DNA of 64,000 bases from Alteripontixanthobacter sp. (GTDB lineage Bacteria > Pseudomonadota > Alphaproteobacteria > Sphingomonadales > Sphingomonadaceae): positions 2,470,968-2,534,967 of the forward strand of contig JBDVPM010000008.1 in NCBI GenBank assembly GCA_039968605.1. Direction: 5' to 3'. Each line of letters starts with the position of its first letter. Within the stretch, counting starts at the first letter, position 1. The position numbers were made by a program, and so were the translations under genes. Positions 1-8,398 of this stretch are shown one piece after another. A model generated the notes under the pieces. That model searched no databases. It saw nothing but the letters and a program-made list of their open reading frames with translations, and was not told where the DNA came from.

Positions 1-534
1 TCCGGTCAGGGGCAAGCGGAACAGATGCGCGTAGGTCTCGCTCATCAATTCATCGGCGCGCTTGGTCGCAGCGTAGAGCGAGACGGGGTGATCCACCCGG
101 TCCTCTACACTGAAGGGAAACTTGTCGTTCCCGCCATAGACACTGGAGGAGCTGGCATAGACCATGTGGCGCACCTGCCGCTCGCGCGCCAGTTCCAGCA
201 TGTTCACATGACCGGCCAGGTTCGAGCGGACATATGCCTGCGGATTGTCGAGCGAATAGCGTACGCCCGCTTGCGCGCCCAGATGGACGATCCGGTCGAT
301 CTCGCTGCCATCCAGCGCAGCCATCAGCGCATCGTTATCGGCGAAATCCAGCTGGTGGAAGGCGAACCGATCGCCGCCCGATTCGCGCAGCCGCGCCAGC
401 CGGTCTTCCTTCAGCGAGACCTGGTAATAAGCGTTGAGATCGTCGATCCCGATCACCTGGTCGCCGCGCGCCAGCAGCCGCTGCGCCAATGCAGCGCCGA
501 TGAAGCCGGCCGCCCCTGTTATCAATATCGCCAT
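1..534 (-). CDS. NAD-dependent epimerase/dehydratase (UDP-glucuronate epimerase-like), N-terminal part
   Basis: This is the N-terminal 178 residues of an extended short-chain dehydrogenase/reductase; the C-terminus lies beyond the left edge of the window. The protein starts MAILITGAAGFIGAAL, which carries the Rossmann GxxGxxG NAD-binding motif. Further along are SSSSVYG (catalytic Ser/Thr region) and YAATK, the YxxxK catalytic pair, near residue 160. The pattern matches nucleotide-sugar epimerases such as UDP-glucuronate 4-epimerase, which supply sugars for cell-surface polysaccharide. The exact substrate cannot be read from this part. The start is the only ATG before the glycine motif. The gene runs in the same direction as fabI, which lies upstream, with 47 bp between them. 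Confidence 0.85.
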   Translation of the reverse strand, partial: MAILITGAAGFIGAALAQRLLARGDQVIGIDDLNAYYQVSLKEDRLARLRESGGDRFAFHQLDFADNDALMAALDGSEIDRIVHLGAQAGVRYSLDNPQAYVRSNLAGHVNMLELARERQVRHMVYASSSSVYGGNDKFPFSVEDRVDHPVSLYAATKRADELMSETYAHLFRLPLTG

Positions 535-581
535 GGCAGCGCCCCTAGCCTCGCGCCCTTAAGATCGCGTCACTCGCCGCC

Positions 582-1409
582 CTAATTATCGAGCGCGATA
601 TCGGGCGCGTCTTCCTGCTTCATGCCTACCACGTGATAGCCGCCATCGACATGGTGCACCTCGCCGGTGACTCCGCTGGACAGGTCCGACAGCAAATACA
701 GTCCCGCCCCGCCGACATCGTCGATAGTGACATTGCGCCGCAGCGGCGAATTAAGCTCGTTCCATTTGAGGATATAGCGGAAATCGCCGATCCCGCTGGC
801 TGCCAGCGTCTTGATCGGACCGGCGCTGAGCGCGTTGACGCGGATATTGTCCGGACCCAGATCGTTGGCGAGATATTGCACGCTGGTTTCCAGCGCCGCC
901 TTGGCCACGCCCATCACATTGTAATGCGGGATGACCTTTTCCGCGCCGTAATAGGTCAGCGTCAGGATACTGCCGCCTCCCGAGCCGTCCTCGGCCTTGG
1001 GCGGCATCATCTTCGCAGCGCGCTGGGCCACGGCGACCAGCGAGAAAGCCGAGATATTCATCGTCATCAGGAAATTTTCGAGGCTGGTATCGACATATTT
1101 GCCGCGCAGCTCGCTCTTGTCCGAAAAACCGATCGCGTGGACCACGAAATCCAGGGTGTCCCAGCGCGATTGCAGGGTCTCGAATGCCGCATCCAGATTG
1201 ACCATGTCCGATACGTCGCATTCGATCAGGAAATCGCTGCCAAGCTTTTCCGCCAGCGGCGCAACCCGCTTCTTCAGCGCCTCGCCCTGATAGGAGAACG
1301 CCAGCTGCGCCCCGTGATCGGCCAGTTGCTGGGCGATGCCCCAGGCCAGCGACTTGTCGTTCGCCAGGCCCATGATCAGCCCGCGCTTGCCCTTCATCAG
1401 ACCGTCCAT
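582..1409 (-). CDS. fabI: Enoyl-[acyl-carrier-protein] reductase (NADH) FabI
   Basis: FabI catalyses the last reduction of each elongation round in type II fatty-acid synthesis, reducing trans-2-enoyl-ACP with NADH in the cytoplasm. The 275-residue protein has the FabI-type nucleotide-binding start (GKRGLIMGLANDKS, not the usual GxxxGxG). It also has the catalytic Y-x6-K arrangement in HYNVMGVAKAA near residues 158-168, plus a preceding YYG. Length is typical for the family. Only 4 bp separate it from the upstream YihY-family gene, so the two are probably co-transcribed. The identification is secure. Confidence 0.97.
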   Translation of the reverse strand: MDGLMKGKRGLIMGLANDKSLAWGIAQQLADHGAQLAFSYQGEALKKRVAPLAEKLGSDFLIECDVSDMVNLDAAFETLQSRWDTLDFVVHAIGFSDKSELRGKYVDTSLENFLMTMNISAFSLVAVAQRAAKMMPPKAEDGSGGGSILTLTYYGAEKVIPHYNVMGVAKAALETSVQYLANDLGPDNIRVNALSAGPIKTLAASGIGDFRYILKWNELNSPLRRNVTIDDVGGAGLYLLSDLSSGVTGEVHHVDGGYHVVGMKQEDAPDIALDN

Positions 1410-1413
1410 CGGT

Positions 1414-2445
1414 TCACTCCTCTAAGCTTTCAACTTCGGCATCGGTATCGGCGGCATCGGTATCGGCGGCATCCGCTTCGGCGGTGGCGGCCTCCTCCTC
1501 GGGCGTTTCGGCCAGTGCCGCGTTCAGCTCCGCTCCGATCACCACACCTAGCCCGATCAGCCAGAAGAAAAACAGGGCGATCATCATGCCTGCCAGGCTG
1601 CCATAGGTCAGATCGTAGGAAAAAACATTGCGCATGACCGGCGGCAGCGCGATCGTCACGCCGACCCACCACCCGGTCACGGCCAGCGCGCCGGGCCATT
1701 TGGGATAGCGGCGCGCACGGTATTTATGCGGCGTCAGCGTGTAGAACAGCAGATAGATCGAACCGAACAACCCCAGCGCAGGGATGATCCGCCCCAGTTC
1801 GAAATAGGTCAGAACATTCTCGAATTGCGGGATATACGCCTCGATCAATTCCTGCGCCGCGCCGATCATCACCTGTGCCAGCAGGCTGATCATCAGCAGC
1901 AGCACGGCCAGGATGATGATGCCCGCCGAAAGGATGCGGTACCGCCAAAAGGCCAGCGTGGCCTCGGTCCCATAGGCTCGGCGCAAAATGTCGCGGATCG
2001 TCTCGATCAGGCTGGATACGGTCCACAGTCCGAACGCACCGCCAGCCCATAACAGCCAGCCGCTGCGCTGCCCGACCACGCTGCGCGCAACCGGCTCGAT
2101 CACATTGCCGACGACCGGGGGCAGCGCGGAAATAATCGCGTTGATCGATGCCATGCGTTCGGCATCTTCTCCCACCAGCGAGAACAGCGCCGCGCCGGTG
2201 ATGAAGAACGGAAAAATCGCCAGCATCGACATGTAAGCGAGGTTGCCGGCATGGATGAAGCCATCGTTGAACGCGCCCACCACGACGCGCTTGAGCACTT
2301 CGAAAAAGCGCGTGCCTGGGCCGACGCGCTTCTTGATCCGCCCGCGCATACGGTCGAGCCGCGCCTGCCTGGCGCGCGCTTCGGGTGAATTCACCGGTGT
2401 TTCGCGTCGTTCGGGCGGAGGAATCTCGTCACTTTCCAGTTCCAT
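1414..2445 (-). CDS. YihY/BrkB-family inner-membrane protein
   Basis: A 343-residue multi-pass membrane protein of the YihY/virulence factor BrkB family (formerly miscalled ribonuclease BN). It has about six hydrophobic segments between residues 50 and 315 and typical family stretches such as GNLAYMSMLAIFPF and YGSLAGMMIALFFFW. A charged cytoplasmic N-terminus precedes the first helix. The C-terminal tail, after residue 315, is very acidic and rich in Ala/Asp/Glu/Thr. Part of it is encoded by a perfect 15-bp tandem duplication. The molecular function of the family is not settled; a transport role is often suggested. It sits between the J-domain gene (upstream) and fabI (4 bp downstream). Confidence 0.9.
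   Translation of the reverse strand: MELESDEIPPPERRETPVNSPEARARQARLDRMRGRIKKRVGPGTRFFEVLKRVVVGAFNDGFIHAGNLAYMSMLAIFPFFITGAALFSLVGEDAERMASINAIISALPPVVGNVIEPVARSVVGQRSGWLLWAGGAFGLWTVSSLIETIRDILRRAYGTEATLAFWRYRILSAGIIILAVLLLMISLLAQVMIGAAQELIEAYIPQFENVLTYFELGRIIPALGLFGSIYLLFYTLTPHKYRARRYPKWPGALAVTGWWVGVTIALPPVMRNVFSYDLTYGSLAGMMIALFFFWLIGLGVVIGAELNAALAETPEEEAATAEADAADTDAADTDAEVESLEE
1441..1470. repeat. Perfect 15-bp tandem repeat (two copies) in the YihY C-terminal tail
   Basis: Two identical 15-bp units (atcggtatcggcggc) lie end to end inside the YihY-family gene. On the coding strand they give a repeated Asp-Thr-Asp-Ala-Ala block in the acidic tail. The repeat is in frame, so copy-number change would alter tail length without a frameshift. 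Confidence 0.9.
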
Positions 2446-2483
2446 ACGGTCCCCGATTACCCCTGCAACGTCGCGCGGCGGGG

Positions 2484-3497
2484 TCAGACCCCCAACCTGG
2501 CGCGCGGCTTGCTATCGTCCTGCCAATCTTTCAAGCGCTTGGCCAGTTCCGCGGGATCACTCGGGAAAACGATTTCCAGCGTAATCAGCTGATCGCCCCT
2601 GCTCCCGTTCTTTCGGGAAAAGCCCTTGCCCTTGAGCCTCATGGTGGTGCCGCCATCGGTTTGCGGCTTGATCGTGACCATCACCGGGCCATCGACAGTC
2701 GGCACCTTGACCTTCGCGCCGTTCAGCGCCTCGTCCAGAGTGACCGGCACGTCCAGCCGCACATCGTCGCCATTGCGAGTAAAGAACGGGTGCGGCTCGA
2801 CCGAAATCGTTACCAGCCCGTCGCCTGTGCCGCCCGGCCCCTGCTCGCCCTTGCCTTTCAGCCGCATTTGCGTGCCATCTTCGACACCGGCGGGCAATTG
2901 CAAGTCGATTGTCTTGCCATCGGACAGGGTAATGCGCTGCGGCGCGCGGGTGGCAGCGTCGAGGAAAGGGACCTTCAGCCGGTAGGCAATATCCGCGCCC
3001 TTCGGCTGCGGTGGGGGAGGCCGGCGACCGCCGAACCCGCCTGCCGCGCCGCCCATTCCGCCCATGCCTTGCGGTCCGCGCGCGCGGCCGCCGCCGCCAC
3101 CGAACAGCCCTTCGAAAATATCGCCGAGATCGACATCGTCCGACTGGAAACCCTGGAAATCCTGCGCATTATAGCCGCGCTGCCCGCCCGCGCCGGGGCG
3201 GAAGCCCCCCCCGCCCATTCCGCCACCCATTCCGCCACCCATTCCGGCAAAGGGGTTGGCCGGGTTTCCATCGGCATCGATCTCGCCCCGGTCGAACTGG
3301 GCGCGCTTGTCCTTGTCGCTCAGCAGATCGTAGGCGTTGGTCACCTTGCTGAACTTCTCCGACGCCTGAGGATTGTCCTTGTTGCGGTCGGGATGCAGCT
3401 CCTTGGCGAGCTTGCGATAGGCGCTCTTGATATCCTTTTCGTTCGCGCCGCGCGAAACGCCAAGGATTGCATAGGGATCGGTCGCGGTCGTGGCCAT
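2484..3497 (-). CDS. CbpA-like J-domain co-chaperone (DnaJ C-terminal domain protein)
   Basis: A 337-residue type B (zinc-finger-free) DnaJ homologue that would stimulate DnaK ATPase and deliver clients. The J domain occupies residues 6-72 with the diagnostic HPD at about 36-38 (ELHPDRNK). A Gly/Phe/Met-rich linker follows at about 80-165, including repeated GGGM units. Two C-terminal substrate-binding beta domains lie at about 165-325. The CxxCxGxG zinc repeats of classical DnaJ are absent, so CbpA-like is the better name. It is divergent from pdxH, with 74 bp between the starts. Confidence 0.93.
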   Translation of the reverse strand: MATTATDPYAILGVSRGANEKDIKSAYRKLAKELHPDRNKDNPQASEKFSKVTNAYDLLSDKDKRAQFDRGEIDADGNPANPFAGMGGGMGGGMGGGGFRPGAGGQRGYNAQDFQGFQSDDVDLGDIFEGLFGGGGGRARGPQGMGGMGGAAGGFGGRRPPPPQPKGADIAYRLKVPFLDAATRAPQRITLSDGKTIDLQLPAGVEDGTQMRLKGKGEQGPGGTGDGLVTISVEPHPFFTRNGDDVRLDVPVTLDEALNGAKVKVPTVDGPVMVTIKPQTDGGTTMRLKGKGFSRKNGSRGDQLITLEIVFPSDPAELAKRLKDWQDDSKPRARLGV

Positions 3498-3571
3498 GCG
3501 TGTTAGCTAGGTGAGACAGCCCCGCCCCGCAAGGCTTTCGCAGATCAAACGATAGCGGTAGAGCCATCTTC

Positions 3572-4192
3572 ATGAGTGAGAGCGAGATACCCCGCGGCGA
3601 CCCGTTCGCATTGTTCGATGAATGGTTTGCTGAGGCCAGGACGAGCGAACCGAACGATCCGAATGCAGTCGCGCTGGCCACCGCCACGCCCGCCGGTGCG
3701 CCTTCGGTACGGATGGTGCTGCTGAAAGGGCACGGCCCGGATCTGTCCGGCGGCGCTGGCGGATTCACCTTCTACACCAACGCGCAGAGCCGCAAGGGCG
3801 GCGAAATTCGGGCCAATATGCAGGCCGCCTTGCTGTTTCACTGGAAATCCTTGCGGCGGCAAATCCGCATCGAGGGTCCGCTCAGCGAAGTTTCCCCCGA
3901 GCAGGCCGACGACTATTTCCATTCGCGCAGCCGGTCCTCGCAAATCGCCTCGGCCGCATCGCAGCAGTCGCGCCCCTTGCCCGGCCGCGACGATTATGTG
4001 GCGCGGATGGAAGCGCTGGAGGCTGAATATGCGGGCCGCGAAGTGCCCCGGCCGCCGCATTGGACCGGCTTCACCCTTACGCCGCAAGCCATCGAGTTCT
4101 GGCTCGACCGCAATGCCAGAGCGCATGATCGGCGCAAATTCACTCGCTCTGCTCCCGGCGCGCCGTGGGATAGCGAACTGCTCTATCCATGA
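3572..4192 (+). CDS. pdxH: Pyridoxamine/pyridoxine 5'-phosphate oxidase
   Basis: PdxH is the FMN enzyme that oxidises pyridoxine- or pyridoxamine-5'-phosphate to pyridoxal phosphate. The 206-residue length is normal. Family signatures are PSVRMVLLKG near residues 45-55, FYTNAQSRKGG (FMN/phosphate binding), LLFHWKSLRRQIRIEG, and the C-terminal EFWLDRNARAHDR region that contacts substrate. The ATG at this position is the first in frame, and the CDF gene starts inside its stop codon. This gives a translationally coupled pdxH-CDF-phzF run on the plus strand. Confidence 0.96.
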   Translation: MSESEIPRGDPFALFDEWFAEARTSEPNDPNAVALATATPAGAPSVRMVLLKGHGPDLSGGAGGFTFYTNAQSRKGGEIRANMQAALLFHWKSLRRQIRIEGPLSEVSPEQADDYFHSRSRSSQIASAASQQSRPLPGRDDYVARMEALEAEYAGREVPRPPHWTGFTLTPQAIEFWLDRNARAHDRRKFTRSAPGAPWDSELLYP

Positions 4193-5133
4193 GCGAGGGG
4201 CAACTATCCGATCGTTCGCTGCTGGTCCGCAGCGCGGCCTATGCCTCTATCACGACTGCGCTGTTCCTGCTGGCGCTGAAACTATGGGCGGCGTGGGTCA
4301 CCGATTCCACCGCCATGCTGGGCAGCCTGGCGGACACCGCGCTGGACTTGATCGCCAGTATCGCGACGCTGGTGGGAGTGTGGATCGCCGCCCAGCCCGC
4401 GGATGAGGATCACCGCTTCGGCCACGGCAAGGCAGAGGCACTCGCAGCGATTTTTCAGGTGATGCTGATCGCGCTGTCCGCTGGCGGGATTGCCCTGCGC
4501 GCCATCCAGCGGCTGATCGATCCGGCTCCGGTGCAGGCGCCGGTGGAAGGCATAGCGGTGTCGGTTATCGCGATCATCGCCACGCTGGCCCTGCTCGGCT
4601 GGCAGAGATACGTACTGGCGCGCACCAACTCGGTCGCGATCCACGCCGATCATGTGCATTACCAGTCGGATATCCTGCTCAACATCGCGGTGATCGCGGC
4701 ACTGGCGCTGGCGACTTATGGCGGGATCGCCGGGGCGGACCCGCTTTTGGGTCTCGCCATCGCTGCCTGGCTGGCCTGGGGCGCCTGGCGTGCGGCGAGC
4801 GAGGCGGTAGACCAGCTGATGGACCGCGAATGGCCGGACGACAAACGCCAGCGCTTCGTGGAGCTGGCGGCGCGGCATCCGGAGCTTTCCAATCTCCACG
4901 ATCTGCGCACCCGCAGCACCGGAACGCGCGATTTCGTGCAGTTCCATGTCGATCTGCCCGGCAGCATGTCGGTGGAAGAGGCGCACGATATCGTCGAGCG
5001 GGTCGAGACGGATCTGGCGGGCGAATTTCCCGACATGGAATTGCTGATCCATATCGACCCGATCGGCCATGTGGACGAACCCGGCAACACGCTCGCCGAA
5101 GAAGACGAGTTTGCCAAGCTGGAGCGCGATTGA
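4189..5133 (+). CDS. Cation diffusion facilitator (CDF/FieF-like) metal efflux protein
   Basis: A 314-residue CDF transporter with about six membrane helices (residues 10-205) and a cytoplasmic ferredoxin-like C-terminal domain (210-295). Metal-site motifs are visible: DTALD (DxxxD) in helix 2 and HYQSD (HxxxD) in helix 5. A HRFGHGKAEA loop follows helix 2. Family members export Zn2+, Fe2+ or related divalent cations in exchange for protons; the ion cannot be assigned here. The start overlaps the pdxH stop by 4 bp and the stop overlaps the phzF start. The C-terminus is unusually acidic. Confidence 0.93.
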   Translation: MSEGQLSDRSLLVRSAAYASITTALFLLALKLWAAWVTDSTAMLGSLADTALDLIASIATLVGVWIAAQPADEDHRFGHGKAEALAAIFQVMLIALSAGGIALRAIQRLIDPAPVQAPVEGIAVSVIAIIATLALLGWQRYVLARTNSVAIHADHVHYQSDILLNIAVIAALALATYGGIAGADPLLGLAIAAWLAWGAWRAASEAVDQLMDREWPDDKRQRFVELAARHPELSNLHDLRTRSTGTRDFVQFHVDLPGSMSVEEAHDIVERVETDLAGEFPDMELLIHIDPIGHVDEPGNTLAEEDEFAKLERD

Positions 5134-5942
5134 TGACCCATACGATACCCTATTGGCACGTCGATGCGTTTGCCGACGCGCCGTTCAAGGGCAATCAGGC
5201 AGCGGTCATGCCGCTGGACGAATGGCTGCCCGACGATGTGCTGCAAGCCATCGGGGAGGAGAACAACTTCGCCGAAACCGCCTTCGTCGTTCGCGACGAA
5301 ACCGGTGAGGCGGATTACGAGCTGCGCTGGTTCACACCGACCAGCGAGATTCGCCTGTGCGGCCATGCAACGCTGGCATCGGGGCACATATTGCTGGGCC
5401 GCGATGGCGGCGAAAGCGTGACTTTCCGCACGCGCAAGGCAGGCCTGCTGGAAGTGCGCCGCGACGGCTCCGGCTACGCATTGGCTCTGCCCGCCATCAA
5501 GACCGAACAAGGCGTGTGGCCAGAAGCCGCCGCATTGCTTGGTGCAGAGCCGGAGGAAGTGTGGCGCAACCCGCAAGGGTACGACATATTCCTGTATGCG
5601 AGCGAGGCCGAGGTGAGCGGATTGTCGCCCGATATTCGCGGGCTGGAAAGGCTCGGCGACAACCAGTTCATCTGCACCGCGCCGGGCGAACATTTCGACG
5701 TGGTCAGCCGCGTCTTCGTGCCGGGCGGCGGGGTGGACGAGGATAGCGTGACCGGATCGGCCCATGCCGTGCTTACGCCGTTCTGGGCGAAGCGCCTGGG
5801 CCGCGCCAGCTTCACCGCGCATCAAGCAAGCAAGCGTGGCGGGGATTTGACCTGCCGGCTGGAACAAGACGGGGAAAGCGAGCGCGCCTGGCTCGGCGGG
5901 CCATGCGTCACGGTGGTCGAAGGCAGCTTCTACATTCCCTGA
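5133..5942 (+). CDS. PhzF-family isomerase/epimerase
   Basis: A 269-residue PhzF-like protein with the two-fold diaminopimelate-epimerase-like fold. The N-terminal signature DAFADAPFKGNQAAV is present, and NNFAETAF carries the Glu that acts as general acid/base in PhzF. A second-half motif, DSVTGSAHAVLTPFW, follows. Most chromosomal members lie outside phenazine operons and have unknown substrates, which is also the case here. The ATG overlaps the stop of the CDF gene (TGATG), so this start is preferred over any upstream in-frame codon. It converges on the serine hydrolase gene. Confidence 0.92.
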   Translation: MTHTIPYWHVDAFADAPFKGNQAAVMPLDEWLPDDVLQAIGEENNFAETAFVVRDETGEADYELRWFTPTSEIRLCGHATLASGHILLGRDGGESVTFRTRKAGLLEVRRDGSGYALALPAIKTEQGVWPEAAALLGAEPEEVWRNPQGYDIFLYASEAEVSGLSPDIRGLERLGDNQFICTAPGEHFDVVSRVFVPGGGVDEDSVTGSAHAVLTPFWAKRLGRASFTAHQASKRGGDLTCRLEQDGESERAWLGGPCVTVVEGSFYIP

Positions 5943-5961
5943 TTGCCCGCAAGGGTGCCGC

Positions 5962-5981
5962 GATAGGCGTACAGGCCTATC
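5962..5981. terminator. Possible hairpin between convergent genes
   Basis: A perfect 7-bp inverted repeat (gataggc / gcctatc, 6-nt loop) lies between the ends of the PhzF gene and the convergent serine hydrolase gene, touching the stop codon of the latter. There is no T-run on either side, so a terminator role is only possible. Confidence 0.35.
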
Positions 5982-7125
5982 ACTCCGGATAAAGTTCCAC
6001 GATATCGAGCAATTCGCGCAGCATCTTGGGCCGCTCCACCTGGTCCGAATGGCCCAGCCGCACCACCGTCAGCTTCTGATCGGGCGAGACAATCACATAT
6101 TGCCCCATATGGCCGATCGCAGCGAACATGGTTTCGGGGCCGACATCGGGCTGCGCTTCGTCCCGGTCGATACCGCTCGCCCGGTTTAGCCAGGTCTGTC
6201 CGCCATAGAATTCGCTGCGCGGGCTGGGCGTGCGCATGAAATCGATCCATTTGCGCGGGATCAGCTGCGCCCCGCGTACCGATCCGCCATGCCGCAGAAA
6301 CTCGCCGAATTTTGCCCAGTCGCGCGTGGTCCCGTGGATCAGGCTGCCACCGACCATCGTGCCCGCCGCATCGAATTCGGGCACCATCGAATCCATGCCG
6401 AGCGGACCGAACAAGCGCGTTTCGAGATAGTCTGTTACCGCCCGTCGCCGCTCGTCGGGATCGCTGCTGTCGGTCAGCGCGTGGGCAGCGATATCGGCCA
6501 GGATGACGGTGGTGTTGCTGGAATATTCGAACTGCTGGCCCACCTCGGCCTCCAGCGGCTGTTCGGTCGCGAACTTCGCCATGTCGTCGCGCCCGTCCAG
6601 AAACAGCATTCGCACTTCGGACGATTCGTAAGGCACCGATCCCGCCTCCGTGTGGCGCAAGCCGCTGCGCATCTGGAGCAGTTGGCGCAGGGTAATCTCG
6701 CCCCGCGCATCGCCGGCGCGCTGCCACAGGGGGATCGGCGGCGAATCGTCCAGCCGCAGCCGTCCATCGGCCACCAGCATCCCGATCATTACCGCGGTGA
6801 CGGTCTTGGCCATCGACCAGCTGACATGACGGGTGTCGGCATCATATCCCGGCGCATAGCGTTCTGCCGCGATCTCCCCGGCATGCATCACCAGTACCGC
6901 ACGCGTTTCGCCCACCCCTTCGGCGGTGAAAACCTCGTCCACCTGCCGGGCCAGCTGGTCGCGCGGCGCGCCCGCATCCTCGGCCACCGCTGCCAGAGCT
7001 TCTTCGGTCAGCGGGGCCGGGCCAAGATCCGGCTCGCTGCAGCCAGCCAATGCCAGCGACAGGGCTGGCAGCAGGCCGAGCATGGCGATAGGGGAGGTGC
7101 TGGATTGGATCGGCCGCTTCTTCAT
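5980..7125 (-). CDS. Serine hydrolase lipoprotein (class C beta-lactamase/esterase fold)
   Basis: A 381-residue predicted lipoprotein. The N-terminus has a KKR-charged n-region, a hydrophobic stretch and the lipobox LAGC at about residues 26-29. The hydrolase domain carries the SxxK nucleophile motif (SMAK) near residue 110, a YSSN version of the YxN motif near 205, and a C-terminal GHMGQ in the position of the KTG/HxG triad. Such proteins are penicillin-binding-like esterases or peptidases; the substrate is unknown. The ATG before KKR was chosen; a later ATG 14 codons in would still leave a lipobox. Its start is only 14 bp from that of the divergent small gene. Confidence 0.88.
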   Translation of the reverse strand: MKKRPIQSSTSPIAMLGLLPALSLALAGCSEPDLGPAPLTEEALAAVAEDAGAPRDQLARQVDEVFTAEGVGETRAVLVMHAGEIAAERYAPGYDADTRHVSWSMAKTVTAVMIGMLVADGRLRLDDSPPIPLWQRAGDARGEITLRQLLQMRSGLRHTEAGSVPYESSEVRMLFLDGRDDMAKFATEQPLEAEVGQQFEYSSNTTVILADIAAHALTDSSDPDERRRAVTDYLETRLFGPLGMDSMVPEFDAAGTMVGGSLIHGTTRDWAKFGEFLRHGGSVRGAQLIPRKWIDFMRTPSPRSEFYGGQTWLNRASGIDRDEAQPDVGPETMFAAIGHMGQYVIVSPDQKLTVVRLGHSDQVERPKMLRELLDIVELYPE

Positions 7126-7139
7126 TGCGCGGCAATCGC

Positions 7140-7499
7140 ATGGAGATTTCGGACTTGGCAACGACAAAATCACCTCGGGCAAACAAGTCGCGCTGGCCGA
7201 TGGTGCTGCTGGCGCTGATTGCATTGGTTGCTGCGGCGCTGTGGTTCTACCGCGCGCCGATCCAAGGGTATGCCGGTGCGGGCACCGCCTATAGCGCCCG
7301 CGTGGCCTGCTCCTGCCGCTTCGTGGCCGGCCGCGATATGGAAGATTGCGCAAAGGACAAGCTGACCGGGATGGAACTCGTCTCGCTCAGCGCAGATGAG
7401 GAAGCCAAAAGCGTCACCGCCCGTTTCCCTCTGATCCGCGCCGATACCGCGGTGTACCGCGAAGGTTATGGCTGCGTGCTGGAGCAATGGCAGGATTAG
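7140..7499 (+). CDS. Hypothetical single-pass membrane/periplasmic protein
   Basis: A 119-residue protein I cannot assign. It has a basic N-terminus, one hydrophobic segment at about residues 19-36 (VLLALIALVAAALWF), and then a short domain probably outside the inner membrane. Four cysteines (CSC, DC and GC contexts) suggest possible disulfides. The ATG used here is preferred over an upstream TTG. The gene is divergent from the serine hydrolase with almost no intergenic space, so a functional link is possible but unproven. Confidence 0.7.
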   Translation: MEISDLATTKSPRANKSRWPMVLLALIALVAAALWFYRAPIQGYAGAGTAYSARVACSCRFVAGRDMEDCAKDKLTGMELVSLSADEEAKSVTARFPLIRADTAVYREGYGCVLEQWQD

Positions 7500-7525
7500 A
7501 GTCTCTGCTCATCCCAACCCGTTAA

Positions 7526-8398
7526 TCAAGGCAAACGGCAGCCGGGCTCGTAAAGTTCGATCGGCTGCGGGATAACCGGCGGCGGGCAATTTGCTGGCGC
7601 AGTACCTCCCGCTACGCAGCGATCATGCTGTGCCCGGATGCGGAGAGCGGTTTGCTCGTGCTGCTGCCGCAACCGTGCCAGCCGCGCCAGTTCAGCTTCC
7701 GAGCAAACTGGCCTGCGCTCGATGCGCGACAGGTTGACAACGCGCTCCACACCGCAGGCTTTGGCCAGTTGGGGCGGTGCGGGCAGGAAGTTGGGGCGGG
7801 AACAGCCCTGCCCGGTAAAAACACCTTCCGGCTCACCCACCCGCAGAGTGTTCTGCCGGCCATAAGGCATTGAGGCGACCGACAGATATCCTTCCTTGGC
7901 GCGGAAGATGGCGGGTGCGGGCAACATAATCAGCGATACCGGCTCAACCATTCTCTCGTCGCGCAGCAGCAGGCAGCCATCGACCAGCTCGATACGCCCG
8001 CGCCAAACGGGCGGGGCCTCCAATGTGCAGAGAATCGTCCCATCCGGACCAGGCTTTGGCCCGCCGGTCACTTTGAGGTCGGGTAGGCCTCGTATGAAAG
8101 ATGCGACATCCCTGGCTATCGAGGCTTCGGGCGGCAATGCCATAGGCTCGGCGGGCTCGTCCATCGGGACCAGTTCGACGGGAGCTTTCGTCACCGTCCC
8201 GTAGCCCGAAGGCTCGACCGTCATTCCAATGGTTGGACCGCCGATGCCCGGCACGCTCGGAACTGTATGTGTTTTGTACTGGACGGGGTCCGGAGCGTCA
8301 TGACCCCATGTTAGATATAGCGCAAATGGTAGCGACAGCATCGCTGCGAGCAGCAGCAGGGCGAGGGGCGAGATCGCCGACTCGCGCCGCGTCTTCAA
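7526..8398 (-). CDS. Hypothetical membrane-anchored protein
   Basis: A 290-residue protein of unknown function. It has a basic N-terminus and one hydrophobic helix at about residues 10-30, followed by a proline-rich stretch (30-95) and a mostly soluble domain. Several Cys residues (LCTLE, GCLLL, GCSRP, ACGVE, VCSEA, RCVAG, NCPPP, GCRLP) suggest disulfides in an extracytoplasmic domain. Near residues 230-270 is a charged, probably helical stretch. Its start overlaps the mnmA stop by 4 bp, so it is translated from the mnmA message. No catalytic motif was seen. Confidence 0.72.
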   Translation of the reverse strand: MKTRRESAISPLALLLLAAMLSLPFALYLTWGHDAPDPVQYKTHTVPSVPGIGGPTIGMTVEPSGYGTVTKAPVELVPMDEPAEPMALPPEASIARDVASFIRGLPDLKVTGGPKPGPDGTILCTLEAPPVWRGRIELVDGCLLLRDERMVEPVSLIMLPAPAIFRAKEGYLSVASMPYGRQNTLRVGEPEGVFTGQGCSRPNFLPAPPQLAKACGVERVVNLSRIERRPVCSEAELARLARLRQQHEQTALRIRAQHDRCVAGGTAPANCPPPVIPQPIELYEPGCRLP

